64,000 nucleotides of DNA from Callaeas wilsoni (taxonomy: Eukaryota; Chordata; Aves; Passeriformes; Callaeidae), in NCBI GenBank assembly GCA_013398955.1, contig VWPU01014893.1:205006-269005 (forward strand), given 5' to 3'. The position numbers were made by a program, and so were the translations under genes. Positions 12,006 through 24,900 of this stretch are shown here, piece by piece (within the stretch, counting starts at the first letter, position 1; every line of letters begins with the position of its first letter). The notes below the pieces were generated by a model. The model saw only the letters and a program-made list of their open reading frames with translations, searched no databases and had not been told where the DNA came from.

Positions 12006-14960
12006 CCCCATTCAGCGCTTTCATCAAGCCCTGAAGAAAGCTTTTCAGCAAAGGGTCCCTAGCCCATAAGGACAGCAGGGGTTTCTGCACTAGATTAATA
12101 CTGTGTAATATCCTAAGCTGCTTGAGCTTTTCCTGACACTTTAGGGAAGCAGATGAGGTAGATCAGGGGTTTTTTTGCCCTCTATTACCATAATGACTTC
12201 ACCAGCAGGTAAAGGAAATCCTTCTCGTTCCTTTCCCTTTGAGATGTGAAAGTGGCAACATGCCCAGAATGTCCCAACCTGCTGCTTCTTACCCTAATGT
12301 GAAGCATGTGTTTGTATCATATTAACAAATAAGTTGTCACAGAGGCTCTGTGTTCCAGCCCTTTTCTTCACCTTGCCCAAGTCACAACTAGTAATGTGAT
12401 TCTGGGACTACAGGTTCCTCACACATGGGAAAGTAGCTCAGTAATTCACAGAATAATATTGATAGTCATGAATCAAACTATGTGCCCATCTCTCAATACA
12501 ATTAAATTGTACCTTCTTGCTTCTGCACTGTCCTTTCCCTAACTCAGAATCAAGTTGACTGCTGTTCACACATCTTAGGAATACAAAATTCTTTTTATAT
12601 CCACGTCATTTTGCCTTCTAATTTGCTATAAGATGTTCCAGATGGTAACTATTTCTGATAACTGAGAAGAATTCAACACTCAACATATCTTCCTTTCCTA
12701 TAATGTGAAATAAGAATGAATTGATTTGAACCTTTTGCAAAATATAGGCTTTTTAAAAGGCATGTTGTCTGTAAATCTGGCATGCTAATTTCCCATGTGT
12801 GATTGGTTCAACATGCAGATACTAAATGGTAAATAAAACCCAAGGTTTGCAGAAAAGGATTTCTGAGTAAGTTTATTAGGTTAAAAACTGTTTTGTTTTG
12901 GTGTGCCACTGTTGTTGTTTTTTCTTGGTCCCACATGGAGAGCAAACATGGCCTGGAAGAGTGTTATGTCAAGTACCTCCCATCATGCATTGTCGCTGCT
13001 CAGTGAACTGAAGTCTAAAAAAAGTAATTCCTCATTTTCATCTTGACTAGGATTCCCCTTTTCTTTGCTGTGAAGCTGCACTAATCCTTCATTCAGAGCA
13101 ACCCACACCCTCTGGTTCCACTCGGAGTTCTCCCTTTCTAACATCATTGTATTCTTTATCTGGGCCTTCTTCTTCCAATAGTACTCCTTGAAAGCTCTTT
13201 CACAGACAAGAAAGGACCAGCTCCATAATGGCCAAGTTGGCCCTTTTCTTTTCTCTCTCTTTTTTTTAAGCTTCCGACTGAGCTTTGCTATTTAATCTTC
13301 TTGAGGCGTTCAAGATGTCACTTGCCTCTGATGACTATAGACAAAAGGGAAATCCATCCAGCTTGAATGCAGTGTATACTTGAATACATAGGGTTGCTTT
13401 GAAGAGAGTTTCTTGAAGTCTCTGTGTTTCATTGGCTGTCCTGGTGGCCTTCATGCAGGTCTTTATGTGAAATCATATGCCCTTTCACAGATCACGTTTC
13501 TTGGAAAGGTACCTGAATTTAGTCACCCCTAAATGTTATCAGGTGAGATATAAGTCAAAAGAGATTTTTTTTTTTCAGTCAGGTGTTTTTAATAAGCTAA
13601 TGAAAATTCCTTCCTCACCAAAAGTATAGATGAACACTTGATGCTTTGTGGATGATTTGACTGCTGGGTTTGCATGTATTTTACAGTTAACAGTTTTATA
13701 TTCTCCTTTTTTGCTGCTGCAAGCTGAAAAAAAGGAGAATAAACAGAGGGCAGGGTGCAGCAACCCCTTGCTCCAGGCCCTCCATTCCCTGTTAGAGCAC
13801 TAAAAAGTTAACATTTGCCTCTCTGTCAGGCATTACGTCAAGATCGATTTTACACTTCCTGTATTTTAGGAAATCTGAAACATTAATACAAGGTATTTTA
13901 GTAACTGTTATGGACGGTATAGGTAAAATGCATTTACTTATAAATGGTCTCATACATATTCTTTAGAGGGCCCTAGTTTTCCTGAAGTGCTGAATGCCCC
14001 AAGACAAGTAACACTTTAGCTGCTGCTTACCTATGAATATCTATACAGACTGACAACAGGCTGATGGTGTGAAGGATGTGGCTGAACAGGTATTTGTCCA
14101 TACAGGTTATCAGTCAGTATAGACTGCATAGTTTTTGTATAGATTCAGTTTCATGAATTTATTTTTGTGTCTCAACTATAGCTACAATTCTAGAAAAACA
14201 ACGAAACTGGTGACATCCATTGCAGTATGGATGAAAGTGCAAGCACTATTATTAAATGGAAATATAGAACAGGAATTTCTGCATTAAAATATGAATCTAC
14301 CAATTCCTAGCATTGGTCAGAAGAAAACTCGCAGTCTTTGTAGAGATATATACAACTTTTCATTTCCCATATCAATCATGAGAACAAGTTGAAGTTCAGA
14401 TAATGGCCAGTTCCATTTACCCTAATTGTGAAGGACTTAGCCTGACTGTTTGCATTACAGACTGTGGCCACTGGGTTCTCAGTAGGGGTTTTCGGCCTAC
14501 TCCATCCCGTAACAAACCCATGTTCATGCGTCGATTCAGATCCATCACCCTGAGATAAACTGTGAATATTGCCCTTTGTCCCGCGCTGCATTCTTTCATG
14601 CATTGTGTAGTGACTATTTAAGGATTTAAAGGCTCATTTGCACAATTCTTTTGTCAGCAGCCTGGGTGCAGAATGGAAAAGTGATGGCTTCTCTGTCTGG
14701 GTTATGCCCTGAAGCTCTTGTGAGAGGAATCTACATACATAAGTTTTTCTTACACATGCAGAATGTCAACACTAAAAAAAAAAAAATGACCTGTCTGTTT
14801 CTGTAGCTTAAAAGGTTATGGGTTAATATAAGATGTGATTTGTTTTCCTCTTTTGTGGCATTTAAAAAAAATCAACACTTGAAAACAAACAGTAAAGGAA
14901 GACAGAAACACTGGGTATTTAAAAATTCAGCTGATTAGGGTTGCTGGAATTTGCAAAATA

Positions 14961-14983
14961 AATCTCCTTCTCTGAAGGAGATT
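14961..14983. repeat. Perfect inverted repeat, 10-bp arms
   Basis: The arms 'AATCTCCTTC' and 'GAAGGAGATT' are exact reverse complements around a 3-base spacer 'TCT'. The flanks do not extend the pairing, so it is too short for a microRNA precursor. It may be a chance palindrome. Confidence 0.85.
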
Positions 14984-15146
14984 GATAACATTAATAATTT
15001 AGATGCTCTCTATTGCTTAGGAAATATAGGGGAAGATAATATTTCAAAAGTCCATCTCATCTGCCCATTATGCATGTCTGGTTTGTTAATACATGTTTAT
15101 TGAAACAAAAAAATCCCTTGAAATTACAGTAGTTTTGTGTATAATG

Positions 15147-15165
15147 TATGTGTGTGTGTGTGTAT
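15147..15165. repeat. (TG)n dinucleotide microsatellite
   Basis: An alternating TG tract of about 19 bases lies between 'ATAATG' and 'ATAAATGCATATAC'. It is a plain short dinucleotide repeat and is likely variable in length between individuals. Confidence 0.85.
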
Positions 15166-16716
15166 AAATGCATATACATTCATTTATTTATTTTAGAAAA
15201 AAGATCTTGTTATTCTTCCCCTCACAGCAAAGTTGGTTGGAAGGTTACAGAAAAGGTTAACACTTGGGAAAATCGCTTCCTTGCACTCTAGCTGATAACT
15301 CAGAAGGCTGTGCTTACTCCATCTGAACAATTTACCTGCCTTATTTATTATACCAATGATTTTTATTTGACAAAGATGGATGTATCATTATGCTAATGAA
15401 ATTTACAGTAATTTCTCACAAATAAGCAGGATTTGAAAGCAGATAGCAAAGTCATATTTTAGCAAACTTAACCTGCTTAGCTAGTACACCTGAATTGTGG
15501 AGGAATAGCATTGCCCTTTCCCATACAGCATTTTTCATTAAGGTTTATGACTCAGAGTGCTTAGAAATCAGCTGCACTTCTTTTTCAATGTTTTCTAAAT
15601 AAATTGTTTTGTAATATGTCTCATATCATTTGGTCTGAATAAAATGTTTGACGCAAGTACCTCATGCAGTTGCTAAAAAACCTTGAAATATGCAAGATTG
15701 TGGCCTTCAAAGTAAATCCGGTTGATATTTTTGGACTGTTATAGCCACAACAATATGATTATAAACAATAAATACCCTTTAGGCTGTACTATTTATCATT
15801 TTCCACCTACAAGTTATTAACATTAGACTGAATACTGAATTCTGTCCAGGCTGGTTTTAATTGGACTTGATCTGATTTTAATCAAACTCCAGCTGTTGCT
15901 GTTTAAAAATAGTTTGTTGGGGTATTCTAGTTTTTGTATCAGTCATCCATCCCCTCTGCTCTGCAAAGGTGACCAGTTTTTATCATCCAAATGTTTGCTT
16001 TTCCCAGAGTTATTGAACCATTTTCTAACCTAATATGTGTGGTCAAAGTCTCTAATTTTACCATATTCATCAAATTTCTCCTTAAAGCTTCTCTTTGCTG
16101 GAGTCCAGGCACCATCTGGTAACAAATGGAGGTAAGTGATAGGTTCTGAATTAAGTTATTAATGGCAACAGTTGGTTTAATTGACCTACAGCTAAGGCTT
16201 ATAACCAGTGTAACCCTTGCTAAAGCTTCTGACTATTATGGTGACCGTGACTTTCCCCTGTCTCTTTGTCTACCTGCATGATTTTGATTCATGTTTAACC
16301 TCGTGTTACAGATTACAGGTTGCGTGGCACAAGAGCAGCTACCAGCTCTGCAGGATCTCAATGACTAGGAACCCTTGTCATGGAAAAGACGTGTAACTGC
16401 CTCAACAACCAGTTTTAAATCCACTTCCAGTGAAATATCTGCCTGTTTGATCTTAATATAGATATTGTTGGGTTGTTTGGGGTTTTCTTGAACCAGTAAA
16501 GACAAGAATGTAAATGCTTTGAAAACTAAGAATTAATAATTTGTAAGTATTTTTATATGGAACATATTAAAACTACATTTACAATGTAGTAAGATTTTTT
16601 CCTCCTATTTGCTAAGCTTTAAGTAGACTGTTGAGAAATAAAAAGCAGAGAAATTTTGAACTGGATACTTCTGATAGGATTGCAGATCCTTAGAAGTCAT
16701 GTAAAGCCTGATCTCC

Positions 16717-16774
16717 CTATATCTGAAGATTTGTCTGTTATCCTCTCTATATCTGAAGATTTGTCTGTTATCCT
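16717..16774. repeat. Direct tandem duplication, 30-bp period
   Basis: The text 'CTATATCTGAAGATTTGTCT' plus 'GTTATCCT' appears twice, starting at 16,717 and at 16,747. The 28 bases compared are identical. The near-perfect identity suggests a recent replication-slippage or end-joining duplication, since surrounding repeats are much more diverged. No open frame or known motif coincides with it. Confidence 0.95.
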
Positions 16775-18008
16775 TAAGCGTAATGTCAACTGCTGGTCTC
16801 CCCTCCAGGGAATTCCGTGAACTTTTATGCTATGATACATGTCTCGTTCAAACATTTGCATTACTCTTCTTTTTTTATTACATTCCTTAGCCTCAAGATA
16901 TGCAAAATCATGTGAATCTCAATGTAATGTGCTCTCTGACAGACTGATGTCACTGACATGAGGTAGCCTTTGAACTATGGCTCAGGGTCCTGGCTGAGAG
17001 AAATGGCTGTACCAGAGAGGATTCTAAATATTGCCCCAATTTCAGAATAATGGAGGCTGAGCTCTATCTTGATCCCAGTACTTCAGATGAATGCAAAAGA
17101 CCATTTGAAAATCTTTGTCTCCAATGTGTATCGATAGTTCATACAACATAGAAAAGATTCTGGTGTACAGGAGTGTGATAAAAATTTATTCCTAATGGCA
17201 ACAGAAATGGTGAATGCTTCTAGACTCTGCCAGGTCCTAAACTGGGCATAGGTCTGGGACAGCGCTCGCTGGCTGCCAAGGCCCATACTAACAACATCAT
17301 GACATGGGTGATGGAGTTCCAGAGGCTTGGATCTAGTACTCTTATCTACAGTAGTATGGCCACAGCCTGAGAACCACCTTCCAGGGTGGAAAAAAATGGT
17401 CAGGTGAAGGAGAATGAAGTCTAGGAATTTGTTACAATGCTATCATATTGCTGATGGGAACAGGGAGCCAAGCAATGGATGAACAAAATGTAATACAAAG
17501 AGCAGCAAAGACAGCAAAATAAACCAGTTATCATAAGGTTACCTTTCTATTTTCCCCTGATTTGGTTTGGCAGCTCCCCACCAAACATACCATTTCTTTG
17601 ATCGCCGGTCAAGAGTGCATAACTGCACAGAGACTCTTGCACCACGTCTGAACAAACTACATTGTGTGCTCCTGTGCCCCCCTCCCACTGTCATCTGAAA
17701 TGTTCACCTGATATGGATCCCTCACAGAACGTGCTCAGACCACCTTCTCAAAAAATGTGTGCATATTGCCCAGGGATGCGTGTTGCTGATATGTGCTTAG
17801 ATGTGGCCAGCCTGTTTTAGAGCCAGGGGCGTTTTTGTACCCGTGTGAATCCCGGCCGTGCCACACCCACTGGCCACTCTAGTGCATGACTGTGCCTGAG
17901 TTATTTTATTTTTCAGCTCACACATAGTCTAGGTGTCAGATTCAAGGCTGTGAATTCCCACAGCTATGAATTTTAGTGAATCCCTTTACAGCTCTTGCCC
18001 TAACTGTC

Positions 18009-18050
18009 TAATCTCATTGACTTTGATAGGAGTTTTGCATTTAGACACTT
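18009..18050 (+). repeat. Ancient amniote repeat fragment ('ATTGACTTCAATGG' type)
   Basis: The text 'CTCATTGACTTTGATAGGAG' followed by 'TTTTGCATTTAGACA' resembles an old interspersed motif of sauropsid genomes, where 'CCCATTGACTTCAATGGGAG' and 'TTTTGCC' occur together. I do not know which repeat family it formally belongs to. Similar fragments are near 38,380, 43,035, 49,520 and possibly 49,905. Confidence 0.4.
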
Positions 18051-18080
18051 CCACAAAGGGGTCTTAGTGGAATTCTTTAG

Positions 18081-18098
18081 ATGTTTATATATAAACAT
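18081..18098. repeat. Perfect 18-bp palindrome
   Basis: 'ATGTTTATATATAAACAT' equals its own reverse complement. It is AT-rich and has no spacer, so chance is plausible. Confidence 0.9.
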
Positions 18099-21000
18099 AT
18101 ATGGTTTTAAGAACAAGGTCTGTAAACTGTAAATCTTTGGTGTATAGCTGTGGTTTAATTTGTCTTCAAAACTACAGTGTTGGTGACACTGTAGAAATTA
18201 TGTCAGCATAAAACATAGAGAATTACATTTATTATCCGTGTTAGTTTGCTTCATTATTCTTACACAGCAATGCCTTTAGTGTAAAAGAAGTTAACTAGAG
18301 GCATTAGTATTCATAAATATGTATTTTGAGGGCATTATTTAACTTGCTTTATTTTTTCACATTATCTCTTCCACCTTGCCCTTTCAAACTTTGTTTTATT
18401 TTTATTCTCACTTTGGCACTTTTAACTGATAATATAACAATATTTGCATTTAATAATTTGCATAATATAATTGTAACAAAATTTAAAATAAATGAAAGCT
18501 TGCAGATTACAAAACTGCAGAGCTCAGCAATGCTTAAGTATACACAGAGAAGAATGATGCTGATAAGGCAGTCTGCCTCGTTAATAAGTGGAGTAAAATC
18601 TGGTTCCTTAAGCCACAAAACAAAGCTAATTAAGACAGAAGAATTTGAACACAAATTGAAAGTGATCTTTTCTTTTTTCCCCCCAGCTGTAAAGAGTTTT
18701 TCTCTAAAAGTGGCATATATAATACAGTGTATCTTGGATTTATTCCAAGAAGAATTGTGAGCCAGTGCAGAAGGCCATGCTGGGATTAACAAATATATAA
18801 AAGAATTTGCACCAGGAGTACAGCTGAAAATAAACAGTGTAAGATGACCTAACACTTAATTTATGTTTACAAGAGAAAGAGAAATATACTCAAATTTAAA
18901 ATGGAAGATGTCTAACTCTGTTCTGCTTGAAACTGCAAGAATTTGAGTAGCAACTGAAAAAATTATTTTTCATCCTCATTGCAAAATACTCTTTAGTGAG
19001 CAGAACTAATTTCTGCAACCCTGATTTTACATTTTAAACTTCCCTATGATATGAAGGGTATTTCTTACCTGGAGAAATGCTATTCTATGTCTCTTTCCCT
19101 GAAGTGCAATAATCTGTGTTTCCTTTCCTTCTTGTCTCAGCCTTCACACCTAGTATATGCCTCTAGTCATCTCCTGCCACTGACACCCAAACTTGGGGCC
19201 TGTTCAGTCCTCTATTACATTTTGACTTATTTTCCTGAACTACTGTATAAGTGTCTCCTTCCTACACACCACCGCACTCTCTCTGTGTTCCTGGAGGCCG
19301 GATTTCTAGGAACATTCCTCACACTGTTTTCCTAGACTGTTCCTTTGTTCCTTCTTGGGCACCCTTACTTACGCTTGTCCACTTCTGCCCCTTATTCACT
19401 CTCAGCTCTGTCCCTTAATAGTCACCTACCCTCTACCATGGCATCTTCCTGTAGTCCTGGAAAGACTAGTATTTTCCTAAGAAAGGCTTGGGATTAGTAA
19501 ACCTAACTTTTCCTGGCAACACTGCAAAACCGTGAATCCGCTTGCCAAAGTAACACTGATCTCCAAACTTCCACAAGGTAGAGGAAAACCAAATTCATCT
19601 TCTTTCAGTAAGGAAATACATGAATAAAATTCAGCATTTGGACCCAGTCTGTTGGCTTTCAACCATCCCTGTACTAATTTATATAGATATACCCAGAAAG
19701 TTTGAAGAATGAACGCCTTGGGCAATTTCAGTGGAGATTACTGTAAATCTTCATTGCTACAGTTATTCTGGGGACAGACAGGAGTTGTGGCTAGCTTGGC
19801 ATCACTTTGCATTACCACAGAAGTGAATTTTAAAATGAATAAAGGGAGTCAGCACAGCCACAGATAATTGACTGTGGTACAATAGCAGAATAAATAATGC
19901 TTAAGAAGAAGGCATTCATTGGGCAGGATGCTCCTAAGACACAACAAATCTTCATCCTTAATTCTGTAGCTTACTAAATGAGTTAACAAAGACACAGAGT
20001 GGCCTGAACTTTAGATGCATTTGTCTTCAATTCTGAGACAGCAGTTTTTCTTCTTGCATCACAGATTTACAGTGAAAAGGACTGAGTGATTTTTAGCCAC
20101 TGCTTCAAACTGTACAATAAGGAAAGCAACATGTGGAGAACATTCATTCTTCTGTACCACTTAAGCATAAGTCAGAGTAATAAGAAATTAAGAGTCAAGG
20201 TTTGACTTCTCACAATTTTTCCATGGTTGTATGGCTGTACGCTTTAATATCATCGGCTTTGTCAATGCAAAATCAGCTAGCTCAAAATCTGCAATATATA
20301 TATTTGTCCCATTCCCAATCTTTCAGTCACAGAGGCCAACTATTTATGGCAGTAATGTCAATGTTATAATAATTATAATAATAAAAAAAAATTGTGGAGA
20401 AAACAAAGTTCTCCATCATCGTCTTGACCCCTAAACCTACTCCTCTCCAAGTTAATAGAGATTCCTTTATTCATTGTCCACAAAAGTTACTGTGAGAGTG
20501 TTGATATGTAGTTTGAAATCTTTTAATGGTAGTGGTTAGGTGAACTACAGGTGGCACGACAAAAGGCTAATCTGGGAACAAATCTTAAATGACAACAAAT
20601 ATCTGAACTTATATTCCATTTATTTGATGTTCTGTCCAGATAAATACCACTACTATGTGTTTTCGAAAAGGAAACTCAAGAGAAAGATAAATATTATTGG
20701 GAGGAATTTTGTTTTCCATTAAAGATATACTTTCAGATATAACTGAAAAATGTGTGCCACCAATCAGAGTCTATTTGCTTCTCCTGTCTCACTATTGGCA
20801 AGTTTAAAAGCAAAATCCTGCATGTTTTCTAGCAACATATCCACAACCTTGCCTCTTCCCAATAATTCACATGGAACATGCAGTTCAAACAACAAAGTGG
20901 AGCTGTCTGAAATATTTTATCTTGAAATGTTACTGCTGTTTGAAAGATATTTTTAAACTCCTGTCCTCTCCAAAGACCTTATGGGGATCTTTTCGGACTT

Positions 21001-23173
21001 TCACAACGTATTATTTCAAGTCACCTTTTGAAGCCAGAAAAGCCACGCGTTCTTGGAAATACACAGTCTAGCAAACGAATGCTGGACTGCATTCATAAAT
21101 AGTATGTAGGACAGGAGCAAGCCCAGGGGCCGGTTTGCAGTGAGCGTGTGCTGCCTTGGAACCAGAGAGCAGTAGCAGAACTGCAGCTGAACAGAGGTCT
21201 TGTCAGAGCCACAGAGTAAATCCCTGGAGTAGGCTGACAGCGGCTGACTTGAATTTGTTGATTTACATTCTCTGAGACAATGAGTGGTTTCTTCTAATAA
21301 TTACATGAGCAGTTCTCTTACCTATTCATCATCTTTAGCATATGCTATTATGAGCTGTTTCTAAATGAGTCTTAACCATAAACATAATACTTTGTTTATT
21401 TTCCTCTTTCATATGTGATCCAAAAATAGACACTTGAAAGCACCCACTACTTCTCTTGTTTTAAAGGGAATTTCTTCTCAAATTGATTAAATTAGTTCCA
21501 TGAAAAAAGGCCCAAGATTAAAAAAAAAAAGTTGGAAAATACCACTCTAGATTACCATTTGTGTACACCTTGGGGATCTGCCATGGGAAATGTTTACATA
21601 ATTTACTTCAGCCCCAGTTGAGAAGAAACATCCTTAGCAATGAATATCATCATCTTGTTAGACTGTGCCTGAAGTCTGGAAATACTTGTAAAAAGCAGTA
21701 TGAAAGATAATAGGGCTAAATTAATCTTTGATAGGTTTAAGAACATTAAATAAATGGACCCACCAGAGAAAAATAAACTTTGGATCTGATATAAATTTTC
21801 TTCAACTTTTCTGGTAGCAGAATGGAGGTAGCATAAAACCGCATCTCTTATCCTTAGTCACATGATAAAATAACATTATATCAAGAGTAATTACCCAGTT
21901 AAGGACTGAAGTACATGGTTTGAATAGTTAGAATTAATTCAATAAATTGAAAAGCAGAATACTTAAGACTTGCAAAATAAATTATTTTTTAGTAAAATGC
22001 CATAGGGAAAATGATAATAAAATGCATGGAAAAAAAATTATAAACATGAAAAATTAGGTCATCTGCATCTATATTGGTTTCTAAATATTTTTACCTAACA
22101 TTTGCATCAGTGTAAAGAGTTTTGTCCATAGAGGTGTAAGCCAAAAAAATGTTGACACACTATGAAGATTTTTTCTATGACAACTTCTCTAATGTAGAGA
22201 TGTCAATGGGGTAGTGATAATTAATATTGTTCTTGCCTTGACACGGCCTTTAATTTTGTGAGAACTGCTGAGTAAAACTGACACTGAGACAGCCTGCCAA
22301 GCCAAGTCAATGTGTTTCTGCTCAGTGTTCAAGCGGAACAATCAGCAAGTTCTTTGGCCACTTCTGACCAGCATGAAAGTGTAGTACCTGTAGTACAACT
22401 GTGTACTACCCTCGGAATGTGGGAATACAAAAAGGGATGCACTCAGATGACACGAGGAAAATGGAAATACTATGGATGCACTGCAGAGTATTGGGTTTAA
22501 CTTACCCAACATCAGGACTCTTTCAAGTACGGAGGACATTTCATAAGGAAGACAAAGAAACATCTTTGTGGTTGGTAGATTTCAAAGGACACTTGATAAA
22601 ATCATTCATGTCTTGGTGATGAAGACAAGTATGGAAGTGAATGCATACTAAGGTGTGAACCCTTAGATTTAGTGAGAGGGTACCAACATCCCGTAGCTCC
22701 CCCATGGTTTCTAGGAAGCTGCTAGACAAAAAGACAATTCAGTAGTGCCATCTGTTTTTTGAGAATCCCCTCCCCACACACCTGTCAACAAAACATACAA
22801 GTCCTAGCAACTTCTGCACTTCTGGGCTTTCCCAGCTGTGTGGGGATTACTGATGGAATGTCATCTCTTTTCCTTCTTTTCCTCACTCTGTCCCACTTCA
22901 ATAAGAACAGACTGCTCTCCATCACGCTGCAAGCCACTGTATACAAACTCAGTTGTTCTAATGAGGGATTTTACAACTTCTTCATGGCCTAAGACAAGCC
23001 AAAGAGGCAGTATCCCACATGCCGGATCTGCTAAACTCATTACCCTTCTATTCCATCCCTGTAGTTTGGCAAACCCTCATGATGCCTTCTTGCATGAGAC
23101 CTTCCAGCCTTGACTGACAGTCCTGACTAGTTTGTGTTTCTCTGAACAGTTCTCAAGTGCCAGTGAATAATAT

Positions 23174-23199
23174 GAACTTGCCTGTCTGCAGGCAAGTTC
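23174..23199. repeat. Perfect inverted repeat, 11-bp arms, 4-base loop
   Basis: 'GAACTTGCCTG' and 'CAGGCAAGTTC' are exact reverse complements separated by 'TCTG'. The arms have balanced GC content, so a chance match is less likely than for the AT-rich palindromes nearby. Pairing stops at the arm ends, which makes a microRNA precursor unlikely. It could be a hairpin-prone site or a bound inverted site. Confidence 0.9.
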
Positions 23200-23624
23200 T
23201 GATCCCTTTTGATCAGCAGTGCAGCACCAATTCCCTTTGGTGACTATTGCCTCTTCAGAGCACTTTGGTCAACTTTGTTCTGGAAATATGTAGTTCGCCT
23301 CCTTGTGCTTTATGAATATGGCATTTTAATTTTGTATTAAATGACCTGAAAATGAACTGCAAACACAAAGATTAATATTTTGCTGCTGAGCAGTGTGGCT
23401 GCAAGTGATCATGTTAATTTACAACTTATTCTGTTGCTGTTAGTCTCTGCTGTTTGACCCTTTTCTTCTGCTCTGTGTCTCTGTCACGATTGCCTCTCTT
23501 TTTGTTGGTTTATACTCCTCTAAAAATGCATTTTAAAAGCTCTTCTATTCACTGTGTTTCTTTGAGTTCATTAATATGTATTAAAAAGTAGGACTGTACA
23601 ACTTACTGCATCTTTTAAATGTAA

Positions 23625-23720
23625 TTAAAATCAAAATCCAAACAAACAAGCAAAAACCCAAAACAAACAAAAAAGAAAAAGAAAAAAAAAAAAACCAAGA
23701 AAACCCAGACAAAACTGCAA
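23625..23720. repeat. A-rich low-complexity tract
   Basis: About 95 bases are dominated by A with interspersed C and G, including CAAA units ('AAACAAACAAGCAAAAACCC') and a run of 13 A. No adjacent retroposon was recognised on its left. Confidence 0.75.
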
Positions 23721-24811
23721 AAAAGGAAATTTCAATTACAAGAAATTATAATAGAATGAGCATTTTTACGGTATGCATTTTGGTTCATATACTGGAAAAA
23801 AAACAGAGTAAAAAACACTTATTAAGACTACAGTAAGTTTAGCCTTGAATTTTTTGAAGTTAATAGCTTCCTAGTATTTGGACTTTCACATATATTTTAC
23901 AGCTAAATTATAGTGACAATCCATTTCAGCACTTCTATCCTTGTTCCCTATTCTCTAATAAGAAACAATTGGTTTTATGGATAAGGGTTTGCAGTCATTT
24001 ACTCCATAGCACTGACTATCTCCCTTTTTAAGCATCATTGAAATCCAAACTAAGCAGCTCAGTCAAAACGATCAGTTAACAAAGTGTTACAGGGTGTAGA
24101 CAAGCTGTTACATGCTGGAAATGCAATTGTTCACACAGGCTTTAAGTACACTTGTATTATGATATTTTGTAAGAGTAAGTTAATTATTCTTATAGCTGTT
24201 TATTACAGTGGCTACCATACAGTGACTACTGAGAAAACAAAAGTAAACATTTTAAAAAATTCACACAGCTTAGAACCATAGGCAGGTTTTTGTCAGTGTT
24301 ACTTAGCTACCTGTTTTCGAAATTAATAAAATCTCTCTTCTCAGTGGAGCAATTGATTCTGCCATGTGAGTTTCCTTCTGTTAATAAATTCAGATGGGAG
24401 GCTATTGGATTAATTACAGTAGCAGGAGGAGCTGCAGGAGAAGGTTCTGCCCCAGAAAACATTGTGGAACCGTGCCACCAGGACTGTCACATGTGGGTTA
24501 AGCAAAAATTAAAAAAAAACCCCAAAACCAGAACCTGGCAAAGTCCAGGGGTTTTACAGAACCACTGATACATGGGTCTGCAAAAGACCTTCTCACAGTC
24601 CAGAACTTTTTATTTCTAGTCAGACATGAAGGTCTGCTAACTGTTTTGAAGGGATCTGTGGGAAGTAGCTGAGATCAAGTCTTGTATACTCTACATCAAT
24701 AAAGTCTGTGATATTTCTGTATCTCCAGTGGAATGTTCTAGGAGCCTACAACTGAAAGATGGCTGAAAATTTCTAGTTTCAGCCCAACATTCTGAATTAT
24801 GTCAGGGTCCA

Positions 24812-24900
24812 ATATCTGTCCCATCATTCACAGAGGTTTGTCTAACCTGTTCTTACAAAGCCTTGACAGGACAGGATTCTGCAACAAGTTTTGAAAAATG
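24812..24900 (-). mobile_element. Ancient CR1 LINE relic
   Basis: 'GGTTTGTCTAACCTGTTCTT' followed by 'ACAAAGCC', 'GGATTCTGCAACAAG' and 'TTTTGAAAAATG' matches the antisense of old amniote CR1 3' regions. There, 'TTTGTCTAACCTGTTCTTAA' is followed by an 'ATTCCACAACCTCC' block. The same ancient layer appears at 28,318-28,660. The copy is truncated at both recognisable ends and carries no coding capacity. Confidence 0.5.

Larger units (their letters stand above)
11713..16716. other. Unannotated noncoding DNA with simple repeats and a CNE-like patch
   Basis: No gene was supported. It contains an 18-base T run (11,988-12,005), a TG tract (15,147-15,165), a perfect 10-bp-stem inverted repeat (14,961-14,983) and a repeat-free AT-rich stretch at about 15,340-15,915 that reads like conserved regulatory DNA. 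The 106-codon minus-strand frame at 11,770-12,090 runs through the T18 tract, giving a run of lysines, and resembles no protein family I know. Confidence 0.6.
16775..24811. other. Unannotated noncoding DNA
   Basis: No gene was supported. It holds the two longest overlapping chance frames of the window (18,326-18,760 plus and 18,349-18,855 minus), an ancient-motif fragment near 18,009-18,050, an 18-base palindrome at 18,081, a pyrimidine-rich strand at about 19,080-19,460, a hairpin at 23,174-23,199 and an A-rich stretch at 23,625-23,720. A moderately GC-richer patch at 17,560-17,900 shows no recognisable content. Confidence 0.6.

Noticed and set aside
11770..12090. 106-codon minus-strand frame
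   Set aside because: Runs through an 18-base homopolymer, which no conserved protein is likely to include.
18349..18855. 168-codon minus-strand open frame as a gene
   Set aside because: AT-rich hydrophobic composition, full antisense overlap with another frame, no recognisable domain, no exon structure.
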